DNA of 64,000 nucleotides from Streptomyces sp. NBC_00390 (GCF_036057275.1 NZ_CP107945.1:4712001-4776000), one strand, 5' to 3'. Shown: positions 52,994 to 62,618, counted from the stretch's first letter. Translations and numbers: made by a program. The notes: generated from the sequence alone by a model not told the origin.

Positions 52994-53917
52994 ATGGTGG
53001 CGTACGGGATGCAGCTCCCGGTCCAGTCGCAGAGCACCATCTACGCCGAGCCCTGGGAGGCCGCCGCCGGTCCGGGTGATCTCGTCGAGGTCGCCCGGAC
53101 CGCCGACCGCAGCGGTTTCGCCTACGTCGCCGTCTGTGACCACGTCGCGATCCCGCGCCGCCTCGCCGCCGCCATGTCGACCGTCTGGTACGACCCGGTG
53201 GCCACCCTCTCCTTCCTCGCCGCCGCGACCGAGCGCGTGAGGCTGCTCAGCCATGTCGCCGTCGTGGGGCTGCGCCACCCGCTGGTCACCGCCAAGCAGT
53301 ACGCGACCCTCGACCACCTCAGTGACGGCCGGCTGATCCTCGGCGTCGGGGCGGGGCACGTCCAGGAGGAGTTCGAGGCGCTCGGCGCGGATTTCGGGCG
53401 GCGCGGGGCCGTGCTCGACGAGACGATCGACGCGCTGCGGGCCGCCCTCGGACCGGAGGAGTTCCCGCACTTCGCGGGCGAGCGGTTCGCCTTCAGCGGG
53501 CTCGGGCAGCGCCCCCGCCCCGCTCAGGCCGAGGTACCGGTCTGGATCGGCGGCTCGTCCCCCGCGGCCGTGCGGCGGGCCGCCCTGAAGGGCGACGGCT
53601 GGCTCCCGCAGGGCGACCCCCGTGACACGCTGCCCGCCCAGATCGGCAGGGTGCGTCAGCAGCGGCAGGACGCGGGGATCACCGCCCCCATCGAGATCGG
53701 CGCGATCACCGAGCCCCTGTACGTCGGCGACGCAGGCTGGGACGTCGGCCGGCGCACCCTGACCGGCAAGCCCGACGCGCTCGCCGAGTCGCTGCGCGCG
53801 TACGGCGCGATGGGAGTGGACCAGATCCAGGTGCGGTTCCGCAGCCGGAGCCGCAGCGAACTGACCGACCAGATGGCGGCGTTCGCCGCCGATGTCGCAC
53901 CACACCTCGACACCTAG
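52994..53917 (+). CDS. LLM-class F420-dependent oxidoreductase
   Basis: This 307-residue TIM-barrel protein of the luciferase-like family has FAYVAVCDHVAIPRRLAAAM near the cofactor entrance. It also has LDHLSDGRLILGVGAGHVQE and VPVWIGGSSPAAVRRAALKG. It is related to the TIGR03619-type F420 oxidoreductases of actinobacteria. The ATG at 52994 follows GAGAGGG; the frame is open further upstream through the palindromes. Ten bases separate it from the SDR gene, so they are cotranscribed. It may reduce a C=C bond or oxidise an alcohol with F420. Confidence 0.85.
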   Translation: MVAYGMQLPVQSQSTIYAEPWEAAAGPGDLVEVARTADRSGFAYVAVCDHVAIPRRLAAAMSTVWYDPVATLSFLAAATERVRLLSHVAVVGLRHPLVTAKQYATLDHLSDGRLILGVGAGHVQEEFEALGADFGRRGAVLDETIDALRAALGPEEFPHFAGERFAFSGLGQRPRPAQAEVPVWIGGSSPAAVRRAALKGDGWLPQGDPRDTLPAQIGRVRQQRQDAGITAPIEIGAITEPLYVGDAGWDVGRRTLTGKPDALAESLRAYGAMGVDQIQVRFRSRSRSELTDQMAAFAADVAPHLDT

Positions 53918-53927
53918 GAGTACCGGC

Positions 53928-54689
53928 ATGGGCAAGCTGGACGGACGGGTCGTCCTCATCACGGGCGCGGCCCGCGGCCAGGGCGAGCAGGAGGCCCGGC
54001 TCTTCGCCGCGGAGGGGGCGAAGGTGGTCGTCGCGGACGTCCTCGACGACCAGGGCGAGGCGCTCGCGAAGGAACTCGGCGAGGAGGCCGCACGCCATGT
54101 CCACCTCGACGTGAGCCAGGAGTCCGACTGGGCCGCCGCCGTCGCCGCGGCCAAGGACGCCTTCGGCCACATCGACGGCCTGGTCAACAACGCGGGCATA
54201 CTGCGCTTCAACGAGCTGGTGAGCACCCCTCTGGAGGAGTTCCAGCAGATCGTGCAGGTCAACCAGGTCGGAGTGTTCCTGGGCATCAAGACCGTCGCCC
54301 CCGAGATCGAGGCGGCCGGCGGCGGCACGATCGTGAACACCGCCTCGTACACGGGCCTCACCGGCATGGCCCTCGTCGGCGCGTACGCGGCCACCAAGCA
54401 CGCCATCGTCGGTCTCACCCGGGTCGCGGCCCTGGAGCTCGCCGCGAAGGGGATCCGGGTCAACGCCGTGTGCCCGGGCGCCGTGGACACGCCGATGAGC
54501 AGTCCGGAAGGTGCGGACCCCGGAGCGCTGGACGATTTCTACCGCAAGCTGGTGCCGCTGGGCCGGGTCGGCCGGCCCGAGGAGGTGGCGAGGCTCGCGC
54601 TGTTCCTGACCGGCGCGGACTCCTCGTACATCACGGGCCAGCCGTTCGTGATCGACGGCGGCTGGATGGCGGGCGTCAGCGTTATCTGA
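53928..54689 (+). CDS. short-chain dehydrogenase, hydroxysteroid-dehydrogenase type
   Basis: This 253-residue classical SDR has the NAD-binding TGAARGQGEQEARLF (residues 12-26), NNAGIL, catalytic serine in NTASYTG, and YAATKHAIVG with the Tyr-Lys pair. The tail DSSYITGQPFVIDGGWMAG is typical of 3-alpha/20-beta-hydroxysteroid dehydrogenase relatives. ATG 53928 has AGGAG. Its stop codon is inside the next regulon palindrome (54686-54700), so that operator has been squeezed against the gene end. It is cotranscribed with the LLM gene. Confidence 0.87.
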   Translation: MGKLDGRVVLITGAARGQGEQEARLFAAEGAKVVVADVLDDQGEALAKELGEEAARHVHLDVSQESDWAAAVAAAKDAFGHIDGLVNNAGILRFNELVSTPLEEFQQIVQVNQVGVFLGIKTVAPEIEAAGGGTIVNTASYTGLTGMALVGAYAATKHAIVGLTRVAALELAAKGIRVNAVCPGAVDTPMSSPEGADPGALDDFYRKLVPLGRVGRPEEVARLALFLTGADSSYITGQPFVIDGGWMAGVSVI

Positions 54690-54700
54690 CGCTCTATCAG
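54686..54700. promoter_or_regulatory. regulon palindrome, copy 14
   Basis: CTGACGCTCTATCAG has two mismatches in the right half. It overlaps the SDR stop codon and is the upstream member of a pair before the next LLM gene. Confidence 0.5.
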
Positions 54701-54745
54701 GTATTGACGCTCCAGGCGTGCGGTGGAACAGTCGGTGCATTGAAT

Positions 54746-54760
54746 CTGACGATCCGTCAG
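54746..54760. promoter_or_regulatory. regulon palindrome, copy 15
   Basis: CTGACGATCCGTCAG is perfect, with symmetric flanks (AT...A). It lies 26 bp upstream of the TTG start at 54787. Confidence 0.7.
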
Positions 54761-54786
54761 AAACGTAGGGATGGCGGTGAACACCC

Positions 54787-55911
54787 TTGGAATTCGGGCT
54801 CTTTGTACAGGGATACGTCGGCAAGCGAGCCGAGAGCGACCCCCTCGCCGAGCACAAGGCGCTGATGGAGGAGACCGAGTACGTCATCCAGGCGGACAAG
54901 TCCGGGTTCAAGTACGCCTGGGCCTCCGAGCACCACTTCCTGGAGGAGTACTCCCACCTGTCGGCCAACGACGTCTACCTCGGATACCTCGCGCACGCGA
55001 CGGACCGCATCCACCTCGGCTCGGGCATCTTCAACCCGCTCGCCCCGGTCAACCACCCGGTCAAGGTCGCCGAGAAGGTCGCCATGCTCGACCATCTCTC
55101 CGAGGGCCGCTTCGAGTTCGGCTCGGGCCGGGGCGCCGGGTCCCACGAGATCCTCGGGTTCCTGCCGGGCATCACCGACATGAACCACACCAAGGAGATC
55201 TGGGAAGAGACCATCGCGGAGTTCCCCAAGATGTGGCTCCAGGAGGAGTACGCCGGCTTCCAGGGCAAGCACTGGTCGCTGCCGCCGCGCAAGATCCTGC
55301 CCAAGCCGTACGGCAAGGCCCACCCGGCCATGTGGTACGCCGCGGGCAGCCCCTCCTCGTACGCCATGGCGGGCAGCAAGGGCCTCGGGGTACTGGGCTT
55401 CAGCGTCCAGAAGGTCTCCGACATGGAGTGGGTCGTCGAGTCGTACAAGACGGCGGTCAAAGAGGCCCGGGCGATCGGCGCGTACGTCAACGACAACGTG
55501 ATGGTGACGTCGACGGCGATCTGCGCCGAGACGCACGACAAGGCGGTGGAGATCGCGGTGGGCGGTGGCCTCAACTACCTCCAGTCGCTGCTCTTCCGCT
55601 ACCACGACACCTTCCCGCGGCCGGAGGGCGTTCCCCAGTGGCCGGAGCTGCTGCCCGAGTACACGGCGGAGATCATCGAGCTGCTGATAGCGGAGGAGCT
55701 GATGATCTGCGGCGACCCGACCGAGGTGCTGCAGCAGTGCAAGCGGTGGGAGCAGGCGGGGGCGGACCAGCTGTCGTTCGGGCTGCCGATCGGGATCTCG
55801 TACGAGGACACGATGACGACGATCAGGCTGATCGGGGAGCACGTGATACCCCAGATCGACACGGATCCGGTCCACCGGACCACCCGCTTCCGTGAGGCCG
55901 CGGGCGCCTGA
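54787..55911 (+). CDS. LLM-class flavin/F420-dependent oxidoreductase
   Basis: This 374-residue luciferase-like monooxygenase starts EFGLFVQGYVGKRAESDPLA, with YAWASEHHFLEEYSH in the flavin site and GIFNPLAPVNHPVKVAEKVA. It ends GLPIGISYEDTMTTIRLIGE. It may act as a flavin-dependent monooxygenase or an F420-dependent dehydrogenase. The only start is TTG at 54787, because an in-frame TGA lies nine bases upstream; GGTGA at 54776 is a weak ribosome site. The perfect operator stands just before it. Weak translation from TTG may limit its level. Confidence 0.82.
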   Translation: MEFGLFVQGYVGKRAESDPLAEHKALMEETEYVIQADKSGFKYAWASEHHFLEEYSHLSANDVYLGYLAHATDRIHLGSGIFNPLAPVNHPVKVAEKVAMLDHLSEGRFEFGSGRGAGSHEILGFLPGITDMNHTKEIWEETIAEFPKMWLQEEYAGFQGKHWSLPPRKILPKPYGKAHPAMWYAAGSPSSYAMAGSKGLGVLGFSVQKVSDMEWVVESYKTAVKEARAIGAYVNDNVMVTSTAICAETHDKAVEIAVGGGLNYLQSLLFRYHDTFPRPEGVPQWPELLPEYTAEIIELLIAEELMICGDPTEVLQQCKRWEQAGADQLSFGLPIGISYEDTMTTIRLIGEHVIPQIDTDPVHRTTRFREAAGA

Positions 55912-56357
55912 CCGGGGGTTCACGGGCTTGATCCCTACCCACCCTTTCCCGTTACCGGGGGCGGGCCCCCAGACCCCCGTACGGCCTGAGGCGGGGAGAC
56001 CTCCCACGCCCGCAGGGCGTAGGGGGAGTGTCCTCGATCGCCGGACGGCTCAGTGTCCGAGCTGGTCCGGAACGTGAAGCCCCCTGGGGGTCCCCGGACG
56101 AAGTCCGGGGGAGACAGAGGCGCGGGGCCCGGGGCGGAGCCCGATCCCCCGCGCCGCCAGGCGCAGGGGAAAGGGGGCAACAAGCCACCCCCCACAGATC
56201 GCGGGCGGCGTCTTCCCGGACCGCCACCCGCCCCGGCCCGGCCGGAGGGCCACACGGCTGCGGCCGGCCGCGGCGCCCCCGGCCGGGCCACGCCCATGAC
56301 CCACCCCCGACCGGGTCGCACCCGCACGCGCCGCCCTCCACAGAAGGGACGCCAGTC
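55912..56357. other. 446-bp gap with palindromic repeats, no gene supported
   Basis: Extremely GC-rich DNA with several short hairpins and no convincing reading frame lies between the LLM gene and the amidohydrolase at 56358. It contains copy B of the dispersed palindromic element (56083-56122). No CTGACG element lies upstream of the gene at 56358. Confidence 0.45.
56083..56122 (+). repeat. dispersed palindromic repeat, copy B
   Basis: CCTGGGGGTCC then CCCCGGAC-GAA-GTCCGGGG (hairpin 56092-56110) and GAGA. It corresponds to the minus-strand sequence at 33577-33625. It probably also terminates transcription after the LLM gene. Confidence 0.5.
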
Positions 56358-58097
56358 ATGCTCGACCACCTCATCCGCAACGCGACCGTCGTCGACGGCA
56401 CCGGCGCCCCCGCCTACGCCGCGGACGTCGGCCTGCGCGACGGCCGCATCGCCGTCATCGCCGAGGCCGGCACCGTCACCGAGGACGCCCGCACCGCCGA
56501 GGACGCCACCGGACTGATCCTCGGCCCCGGCTTCGTGGACCCGCACACCCACTACGACGCCCAGCTGTTCTGGGACCCGTACGCCACCCCGTCCATGAAC
56601 CACGGCGTCACCACCGTCGCGGGCGGCAACTGCGGGTTCACCCTCGCCCCGCTCAACCCCGACCGCCCCGAGGACGCCGACTACACGCGACGCATGATGT
56701 CCAAGGTCGAGGGCATGTCCCTGGTGGCCCTCGAGCAAGGGGCGCCCTGGAACTGGCACACGTTCGGCGAGTACCTGGACGCACTCGAAGGCCGCATCGC
56801 CGTCAACGCGGGCTTCATGGTGGGCCATTGCGCGCTGCGCCGCCATGTCATGGGCCCGGACGCGGTCGGCGGGCAGCCCACCTCCGGGCAACTGGACGCG
56901 ATGGTGCGGCTCTTGCACGAGGCGATGGACGCCGGGGCCTGGGGCCTTTCGACCACGCAGTCCTCCACCCACTCCGACGGCGACGGCAGGCCCGTCGCCT
57001 CCCGCCACGCACGGCCCGCCGAACTGATCGCCCTGTCCCAGGCCGTGGCCGAGCACGAGGGCACCCAGCTCGAAGCGATCGTCGCCGGCTGCCTGGACCA
57101 GTTCTCGGACGACGAGATCGACCTGTTCGTCGAGATGACCGCGGCCGCCGGACGCCCCCTGAACTGGAACGTCCTGACCGTCGACGCCGCCGTACCCGAA
57201 CGCGTACCGCGCCAGCTGAGCGCCGGCGAACGGGCCCGCAAGGCGGGCGGCCGCATCGTCGCGCTCACCATGCCGATCCTCACCCCGATGAACATGTCGC
57301 TCGGCACCTTCTGCGCGCTGAACCTCATCCCCGGGTGGGGCGAGATCCTCTCCCTCCCCGTCCCGGAACGCATAGCGAAGCTCCGCGACCCCGACATCCG
57401 TGCCGGGATGCTGCGCCGCGCCGACTCCAAGGAGGCCGGAGTCTTCCGGCGCCTGGCCCACTTCGCCCGCTATGTCATCGGTGACACCTACACGCCGCTG
57501 AACGAGGGCCTCACCGGCCGGGTCGTCGGCGACATCGCCGCCGAACGCGGCCAGGACCCCTTCCAGTGCCTGGTGGAGATCTGCGCCAACGACGGGCTGC
57601 GCACGGTCCTGTGGCCCATGCCCACCGACAACGACCCGGCGTCCTGGGCCCTGCGTGCCGAGACCTGGCGGCACGAGGACGTCCTGCTCGGCGGCTCCGA
57701 CGCGGGCGCCCATCTGGACCGGATGTGCGGTGCCCCGTACACCACCCGCTTCCTCGGCGACTGTCTGCGCGGGCGCAGGCTGGTCGGCCTGGAGGAGGCG
57801 GTGAAGATGCTCACCGACGATCCGGCCCGGCTCTTCGGACTGCGCGAGCGAGGCAGGATCGCCGAGGACTGGCACGCGGACCTTGTCCTGTTCGACCCGG
57901 AGCGCATCGAGGCCGGTCCGGCGACCCTGGTCCACGACCTGCCCGGCGACAGCCCGCGGCTGGACGCGAAGGCCGTCGGCATCGTGTCCGTACGCGTCAA
58001 CGGCGTCGAGACGATCCGGGACGACCGGGTCACCGGCGCCGTACCGGGAATCGTGCTGCGGTCGGGCCGTGACACGAGGACGGTGTCGACCAAGTGA
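56358..58097 (+). CDS. amidohydrolase, N-acyl-D-amino-acid deacylase type
   Basis: This 579-residue amidohydrolase-superfamily protein starts with the small beta domain and metal motif GFVDPHTHYDAQ at about residues 58-69. The central signature is VAGGNCGFTLAPL, and the late metal aspartate lies in LGGSDAGAHLDRMCG. It resembles D-aminoacylases and dihydropyrimidinase-like enzymes, which open an amide or imide bond; related proteins occur widely in actinobacterial lipid loci. The ATG follows AAGGGA. Its stop overlaps the GTG of the aldehyde dehydrogenase (GTGA), so both act together. Confidence 0.85.
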   Translation: MLDHLIRNATVVDGTGAPAYAADVGLRDGRIAVIAEAGTVTEDARTAEDATGLILGPGFVDPHTHYDAQLFWDPYATPSMNHGVTTVAGGNCGFTLAPLNPDRPEDADYTRRMMSKVEGMSLVALEQGAPWNWHTFGEYLDALEGRIAVNAGFMVGHCALRRHVMGPDAVGGQPTSGQLDAMVRLLHEAMDAGAWGLSTTQSSTHSDGDGRPVASRHARPAELIALSQAVAEHEGTQLEAIVAGCLDQFSDDEIDLFVEMTAAAGRPLNWNVLTVDAAVPERVPRQLSAGERARKAGGRIVALTMPILTPMNMSLGTFCALNLIPGWGEILSLPVPERIAKLRDPDIRAGMLRRADSKEAGVFRRLAHFARYVIGDTYTPLNEGLTGRVVGDIAAERGQDPFQCLVEICANDGLRTVLWPMPTDNDPASWALRAETWRHEDVLLGGSDAGAHLDRMCGAPYTTRFLGDCLRGRRLVGLEEAVKMLTDDPARLFGLRERGRIAEDWHADLVLFDPERIEAGPATLVHDLPGDSPRLDAKAVGIVSVRVNGVETIRDDRVTGAVPGIVLRSGRDTRTVSTK

Positions 58098-59551
58098 GCG
58101 GAGCACAGAAGCTGTTCATAGGCGGCGCGTGGACCGAGCCCGACCTCGGATACTACGAGGTGTTCAACCCGGCCACCGAGGAGGTCGTCGGCCTCGCGCC
58201 CGAGGCGAGCCGCGCCCAGGTGTACGAGGCGGCGGCCGCGGCCCGCGAGGCGTTCGCTTCCTGGTCCCGTACCAGGCCCGAGGAGCGTGCCCGGATCCTG
58301 GACCGGGCCGCCGACATCGTCCAGCGCGAGGCGGAGCCGTACGCCGCGCTCGCCCGCGCCGAGAGCGGCGCGACGGCCGCCACCGCGCGCGGTATGCAGG
58401 TCGCGGTCGGCGCGGCCCGCTTCCGCCGCTATGCCAAGGGCGCGCTGGAACCGGTGGAAGAGCCGCTGCCCCCGCAGATCAACGCGGCGGGCCCCATGGG
58501 GAAAGCCGGTGTCTTCGGGGCGCTGGCCGTGCGACGCCCGGTCGGGGTCGTCACCTGCATCACCTCGTACAACAACCCGTGGGCGAACGCCGCCGGCAAG
58601 GTGGCACCCGCGCTGGCCATGGGCAACACGGTCGTCGTCAAACCCGCCCCGCAGGACCCGCTGTCCGTCTACCGCATGGCCGAGGCGCTCGCGGAGGCCG
58701 GTGCCCCGCCCGGCACGGTGAACGTCGTCACCGGTTCCGCGCCGGACACCGGCGAGGCCGCCGTCGACTCCCCGGACGTCGACATGGTCAGCTTCACCGG
58801 CTCGACGGCCGTCGGGCAGCGCATCGCGGAGGTCTGCGGCCGGGGCATGAAGCGGCAGCTGATGGAACTCGGCGGCAAGGGTGCGGCGCTCGTCTTCGAC
58901 GACGCGGACGTGGACTCGGCGGTGCGGGGGATCGGCACCACGTTCTCCTTCTACAGCGGCCAGATCTGTACGGCGCCGACGCGGGTGATCGCCCAGCGTG
59001 GCGTGTACGACCGTCTTGTCGCGGGGCTGGCCGCGTACGCCGGCCGTCTCACGGTGGGCGACCCGGCCGACGCGCGGACCGTGGTCGGCCCGCTGATCTC
59101 GGCGGCGCACCGCGACCGGGTGGAGTCGTATGTCGAACTGGGCCGGAAGGAAGGCGCCCGTCCGGTCGTGGGCGGCGAGCGTCCCGCGTACGACAAGGGG
59201 TTCTATGTCGCTCCGGCGCTCTTCGCCGACTGCACCAACGACATGCGGGTGGTGCGGGAGGAGATCTTCGGACCGGTCGTGGTCGTGGTGCCGTTCGACG
59301 ACGAGGAGGAGGGCGTGGCGCTCGCCAACGACAGCGACTACGGGCTGATCGACTACGTGTGGTCGGGCGATGTGGCGCGCGCGTTCCGCGTGGCGGGGCT
59401 GCTGCGGGCGGGCGGCGTCGGGGTGAACACGGTGGGCCGGAACATGGAGGCGCCGTTCGGCGGGTTCAAGAGGAGCGGGGTGGGCAGGGACGTCGGCTCG
59501 TATGCGCTGCATGCGTACAGCGAGCTGCAGGCGGTGGTGTGGCCGGGGTGA
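58094..59551 (+). CDS. aldehyde dehydrogenase
   Basis: This 485-residue NAD(P)-dependent enzyme oxidises an aldehyde to an acid. The cofactor loop is SFTGSTAVGQRIAEV, the general-base glutamate lies in LMELGGKGAALV at about residue 256, and the nucleophilic cysteine in FYSGQICTAPTRV at about residue 290. The EEIFGPVVVVVPFDDEEE and NMEAPFGGFKRSGVGRD segments complete the family pattern. It is coupled to the amidohydrolase at 56358. The acid it makes could feed an acyl-CoA ligase of the set. Confidence 0.88.
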   Translation: MSGAQKLFIGGAWTEPDLGYYEVFNPATEEVVGLAPEASRAQVYEAAAAAREAFASWSRTRPEERARILDRAADIVQREAEPYAALARAESGATAATARGMQVAVGAARFRRYAKGALEPVEEPLPPQINAAGPMGKAGVFGALAVRRPVGVVTCITSYNNPWANAAGKVAPALAMGNTVVVKPAPQDPLSVYRMAEALAEAGAPPGTVNVVTGSAPDTGEAAVDSPDVDMVSFTGSTAVGQRIAEVCGRGMKRQLMELGGKGAALVFDDADVDSAVRGIGTTFSFYSGQICTAPTRVIAQRGVYDRLVAGLAAYAGRLTVGDPADARTVVGPLISAAHRDRVESYVELGRKEGARPVVGGERPAYDKGFYVAPALFADCTNDMRVVREEIFGPVVVVVPFDDEEEGVALANDSDYGLIDYVWSGDVARAFRVAGLLRAGGVGVNTVGRNMEAPFGGFKRSGVGRDVGSYALHAYSELQAVVWPG

Positions 59552-59773
59552 GGGACCGCGTGTTTCCGGGGCCGGAAAACCCGCGGAGGAAATTTTGAAA
59601 TCAGATCAAATCGGACGTTGCTGCGGTTCTCGCACATTGGGGAATTGGCAACTCGACCTTGTAATGCCCGTTCCTTGCGCGGCGTACGGCTTCATTTCAT
59701 AGATGTTTGCCGCGTCATCTCTTTGAATCGATTGACCAGGAACCGGATTCCCGCTCTCCGGATGTGGAAACCG

Positions 59774-59790
59774 CAGGACCTAACGTCCTG
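59774..59790. promoter_or_regulatory. inverted repeat next to the permease start codon
   Basis: CAGGAC-CTAAC-GTCCTG is a perfect repeat ending four bases before the ATG at 59795, where the ribosome site should be; no AGGAGG-like site is otherwise visible. As RNA it would form a short stem over the start region. It lies in a 243-bp gap less GC-rich than its surroundings, which probably carries the promoter. Confidence 0.35.
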
Positions 59791-59794
59791 TCCC

Positions 59795-61348
59795 ATGACT
59801 GAGCTGAAGGTGCGGCCGCAGGCCGGAGACACGGTACGGAGCGTCCCCGGCAGCGGCGTACGCGAGAAAGGGCTCGGCGGAAACTCCGTCGGGCTGATGG
59901 GCAGTGCCGTCATCGGCATCTCCACCGTCGCCCCCGTCTACTGCCTGACCTCGACCCTCGGCTCCACAGCCGGCGAGGTCGGACTGCAGATGCCCGCCGT
60001 CTTCCTGGCCGGCTTCCTGCCGATGCTGCTCGTCGCCTTCGCCTACCGCGAGCTCAACCGCGCCATGCCCGACTGCGGAACCTCCTTCACCTGGACCGTG
60101 AAGGCGTTCGGACCGCGCGTCGGCTGGATGTGCGGCTGGGGCCTGGTCATCGCGACGATCATCGTCCTGTCCAACCTGGCGGGCGTGGCCACCTCGTACT
60201 TCTGGCTGCTCGCGGGCGAGATCACCGGAAGCGGGTCGATCGCGGCCCTGGACGACAGCAAGCCCGTCCACATCCTGACCTGTCTCGCCCTGATCGCGGT
60301 CGCCACGGCGATCAGCTACCGGGGCATGACGGCGACCAAGGGCGTGCAGTACGCCCTGGTGGGCCTCCAACTCGCGGTCCTCGCCCTCTTCGTGGCGATG
60401 GCGCTCGGCAAGGCCGGCTCCTTCGAGACGTCCCTCTCCTTCTCCTGGTCCTGGCTGAACCCGTTCGCCGTCCAGTCGTTCGCCGCCTTCACCGCGGGCC
60501 TGTCGCTCTCGATCTTCATGTACTGGGGCTGGGACACGTGCATGACCGCCAACGAGGAGACCGTCGGCAGCGCCAAGACCCCCGGGCGCGCCGCGATGAT
60601 CTCCATGGTCGTCCTGGTCGGCTCCTACCTCGCCACCGGTATCGCCGCCCAGATGGCCGTCGGCTCCGGTGACAAGGGCCTCGGCCTTGCCAACCCGGAC
60701 ACCTCCGACAACGTGTTCGCCGCGCTCGCCGGCCCGGTCATGGGCCCCGGCCTCGGCATCCTGCTCTTCCTCGCGGTCCTCGCCTCGGCGGCGGCCAGCC
60801 TCCAGACGACGTTCATCCCGGTCGCCCGCACGGTGCTCGCGATGTCCACGTACGAGGCCCTGCCCGCGTCGTACGCCCGCGTCCACCCGCGCTTCAAGAC
60901 CCCCGGCCGGGCGACGATCGTCGCGGGCATCGCGACCGGTGCGTTCTACACCGTGATGACCCTGGTCAGCGAGCACGTCCTGGTCGACACGATCTACGCG
61001 CTCGGCCTCATGATCTGCTTCTACTACGCGCTCACGGCCTTCGCCTGCGTCTGGTACTTCCGCCACGACCTGCGCCGCTCGGGCCGTGACCTGGTCATCA
61101 AGGGCGTCTTCCCGCTCGTCGGCGGTGTCCTGCTGACGGCCGTCTTCGGCAAGACCCTCTACGACATGTGGGACCCGGCGTACGGCTCCGGCTCCGCGGT
61201 CTTCGGCGTGGGCTCGGTCTTCGTCATCGGCGTCGGCCTGCTGCTGCTCGGTCTGGTCCTGATGGTCGCGATGCAGCGCCGCAGCCCGGCGTTCTTCCGG
61301 GGCGAGGTGCTGACGAAGGAGACCCCGTCACTGGTGGTTTCCGACTGA
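59795..61348 (+). CDS. APC-superfamily permease
   Basis: This is a 517-residue integral membrane transporter of the amino acid-polyamine-organocation superfamily with about 12 hydrophobic segments. The first helix holds SVGLMGSAVIGISTVAPVYC, whose unwound Gly-rich stretch is typical. WGWDTCMTANEETVGSAKTP in helix 6 and its loop correspond to a strongly conserved family position. It should import an amino acid, polyamine or related amine by proton coupling. ATG 59795 is the best start because the upstream frame is unlike the family. It could supply a substrate to the neighbouring amidohydrolase, but this is only positional. Confidence 0.83.
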   Translation: MTELKVRPQAGDTVRSVPGSGVREKGLGGNSVGLMGSAVIGISTVAPVYCLTSTLGSTAGEVGLQMPAVFLAGFLPMLLVAFAYRELNRAMPDCGTSFTWTVKAFGPRVGWMCGWGLVIATIIVLSNLAGVATSYFWLLAGEITGSGSIAALDDSKPVHILTCLALIAVATAISYRGMTATKGVQYALVGLQLAVLALFVAMALGKAGSFETSLSFSWSWLNPFAVQSFAAFTAGLSLSIFMYWGWDTCMTANEETVGSAKTPGRAAMISMVVLVGSYLATGIAAQMAVGSGDKGLGLANPDTSDNVFAALAGPVMGPGLGILLFLAVLASAAASLQTTFIPVARTVLAMSTYEALPASYARVHPRFKTPGRATIVAGIATGAFYTVMTLVSEHVLVDTIYALGLMICFYYALTAFACVWYFRHDLRRSGRDLVIKGVFPLVGGVLLTAVFGKTLYDMWDPAYGSGSAVFGVGSVFVIGVGLLLLGLVLMVAMQRRSPAFFRGEVLTKETPSLVVSD

Positions 61349-61456
61349 CCTGTCAACCTGTCACCGGGCCCGTCCCCCCGCCGTGGTGCGCCCGGGGGAC
61401 GGGCCGTGGAGTGTCGGCGCCCGTCGACCTCATGGGCCTGCCTCTACCGTGCAGTC

Positions 61457-62326
61457 ATGCGCGCCTCGACCAACCGGACGGCACTGGCCACGTTCGCCGC
61501 GGCCTGCGTACTCGGCGCCGGCAACGCGGTCGGCGTCCGCTTCAGCAACCGTGAGCTCGATCCGCTCTGGGGAGCCGCGCTGCGCTTCGGAGCCGCCGCC
61601 CTGGTACTGCTGGTGATCATGGCGTCCCTGCGGCTGGAACGGCCGCGCGGCCGGGCGCTCGCCGGGGCCGTGCTGTTCGGCGTGCTCAACTTCGGCGTCA
61701 CCTTCGCCCTCGCGTACTACGCACTCGTCCGCATCCATGCGGGACTCGGCCAGACGATCCTCTCGCTCGTGCCCCTCGTGGCGCTGCTGCTCTCGGTGGC
61801 CCAACGCCAGGAGACGTTCCGGGCGCTCGCAGCCGTGGGAACCGTGCTCGCCGTGACCGGCGTGGCGGTGGTGTCCCAGGCGCCGTTGCAGGAATCGGTC
61901 CCCGTGCTCTCGTTCCTCGCGGTACTCGGCGCGGTGTTCTCCTTCGCCGAGGCGGCGGTACTGGTCCACCGGCTCCCCGCAGTCCATCCGGTGACCATGA
62001 ACGCGGTGGGCATGGCAGGCGCGGCGGTGCTGCTCTTCGCGGGGTCGGCGGCCGCAGGCGACGACTGGCACCTCCCGGAGCGCGCCGTGACCTGGTGGGC
62101 CCTGGCGTACCTGGTGCTCGCGGGCTCGGTGGCGACGTTCGTCCTCTATCTCCAGGTGATCAAGAACTGGGGCCCGTCGCGGGCGGCGTACGTCTTCGTC
62201 GTGATCCCCGTGATCACGATCCTTCTCTCGGCACGGCTGGACGACGAACCCCTGACGGCAGGCCTGCTGCTGGGGACTCCGCTGATCCTGCTGGGCGTGT
62301 ATCTGGGGGCGCTGCGCAAGCCGTGA
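61457..62326 (+). CDS. EamA/DMT-family transporter
   Basis: This 289-residue inner-membrane protein of the drug/metabolite transporter superfamily has ten hydrophobic segments in two homologous halves. The first half starts LATFAAACVLGAGNAVGVRF and the second LSFLAVLGAVFSFAEAAVLV. Members export amino acids, nucleosides or drugs; the substrate is unknown. ATG 61457 begins just before the first helix. A longer open frame from 61406 adds no conserved sequence. Confidence 0.83.
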   Translation: MRASTNRTALATFAAACVLGAGNAVGVRFSNRELDPLWGAALRFGAAALVLLVIMASLRLERPRGRALAGAVLFGVLNFGVTFALAYYALVRIHAGLGQTILSLVPLVALLLSVAQRQETFRALAAVGTVLAVTGVAVVSQAPLQESVPVLSFLAVLGAVFSFAEAAVLVHRLPAVHPVTMNAVGMAGAAVLLFAGSAAAGDDWHLPERAVTWWALAYLVLAGSVATFVLYLQVIKNWGPSRAAYVFVVIPVITILLSARLDDEPLTAGLLLGTPLILLGVYLGALRKP

Positions 62327-62456
62327 CCGGTGGCCTTTCCGGTGGAGCGCGTTCCGGCGCGTCGGGGCCGGCCGTCTGTTGCATGGCAAAGCACGGGGAC
62401 TTCGCGAGCAGCAAGCCGCAACCAGAGCACCCGCAGTTCGGCTGGGCGGCCTTTAG

Positions 62457-62618
62457 TGTGAGAACGGCAATGGCAAGTTCGGCCAGGTGCGGAAGCGCGA
62501 GGACGGACGGATTCTCGTCATTGAGGCCAAGACGCAGCAGCAGTACGGAGCTTGGCACGCGTACTCTGCCACCTGGCTTGCAGTACCGGCGGTTCGGCAT
62601 CAGCAAGGGGACTCTTCC
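62457..62618 (+). pseudogene. remnant of a restriction-endonuclease-fold toxin
   Basis: After an in-frame TAG the sequence reads NGNGKFGQVRKREDGRILVI followed by EAK. This is close to the pattern FDxVxxxxDGxxxVVEAK of restriction-endonuclease-fold C-terminal toxins of polymorphic toxin systems. The aspartate expected before the QV pair is glycine here, and no toxin body is upstream, since an EamA transporter gene ends 130 bp before. It runs in frame into the first Imm49 gene. It is a fragment, not an active toxin. Confidence 0.4.
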
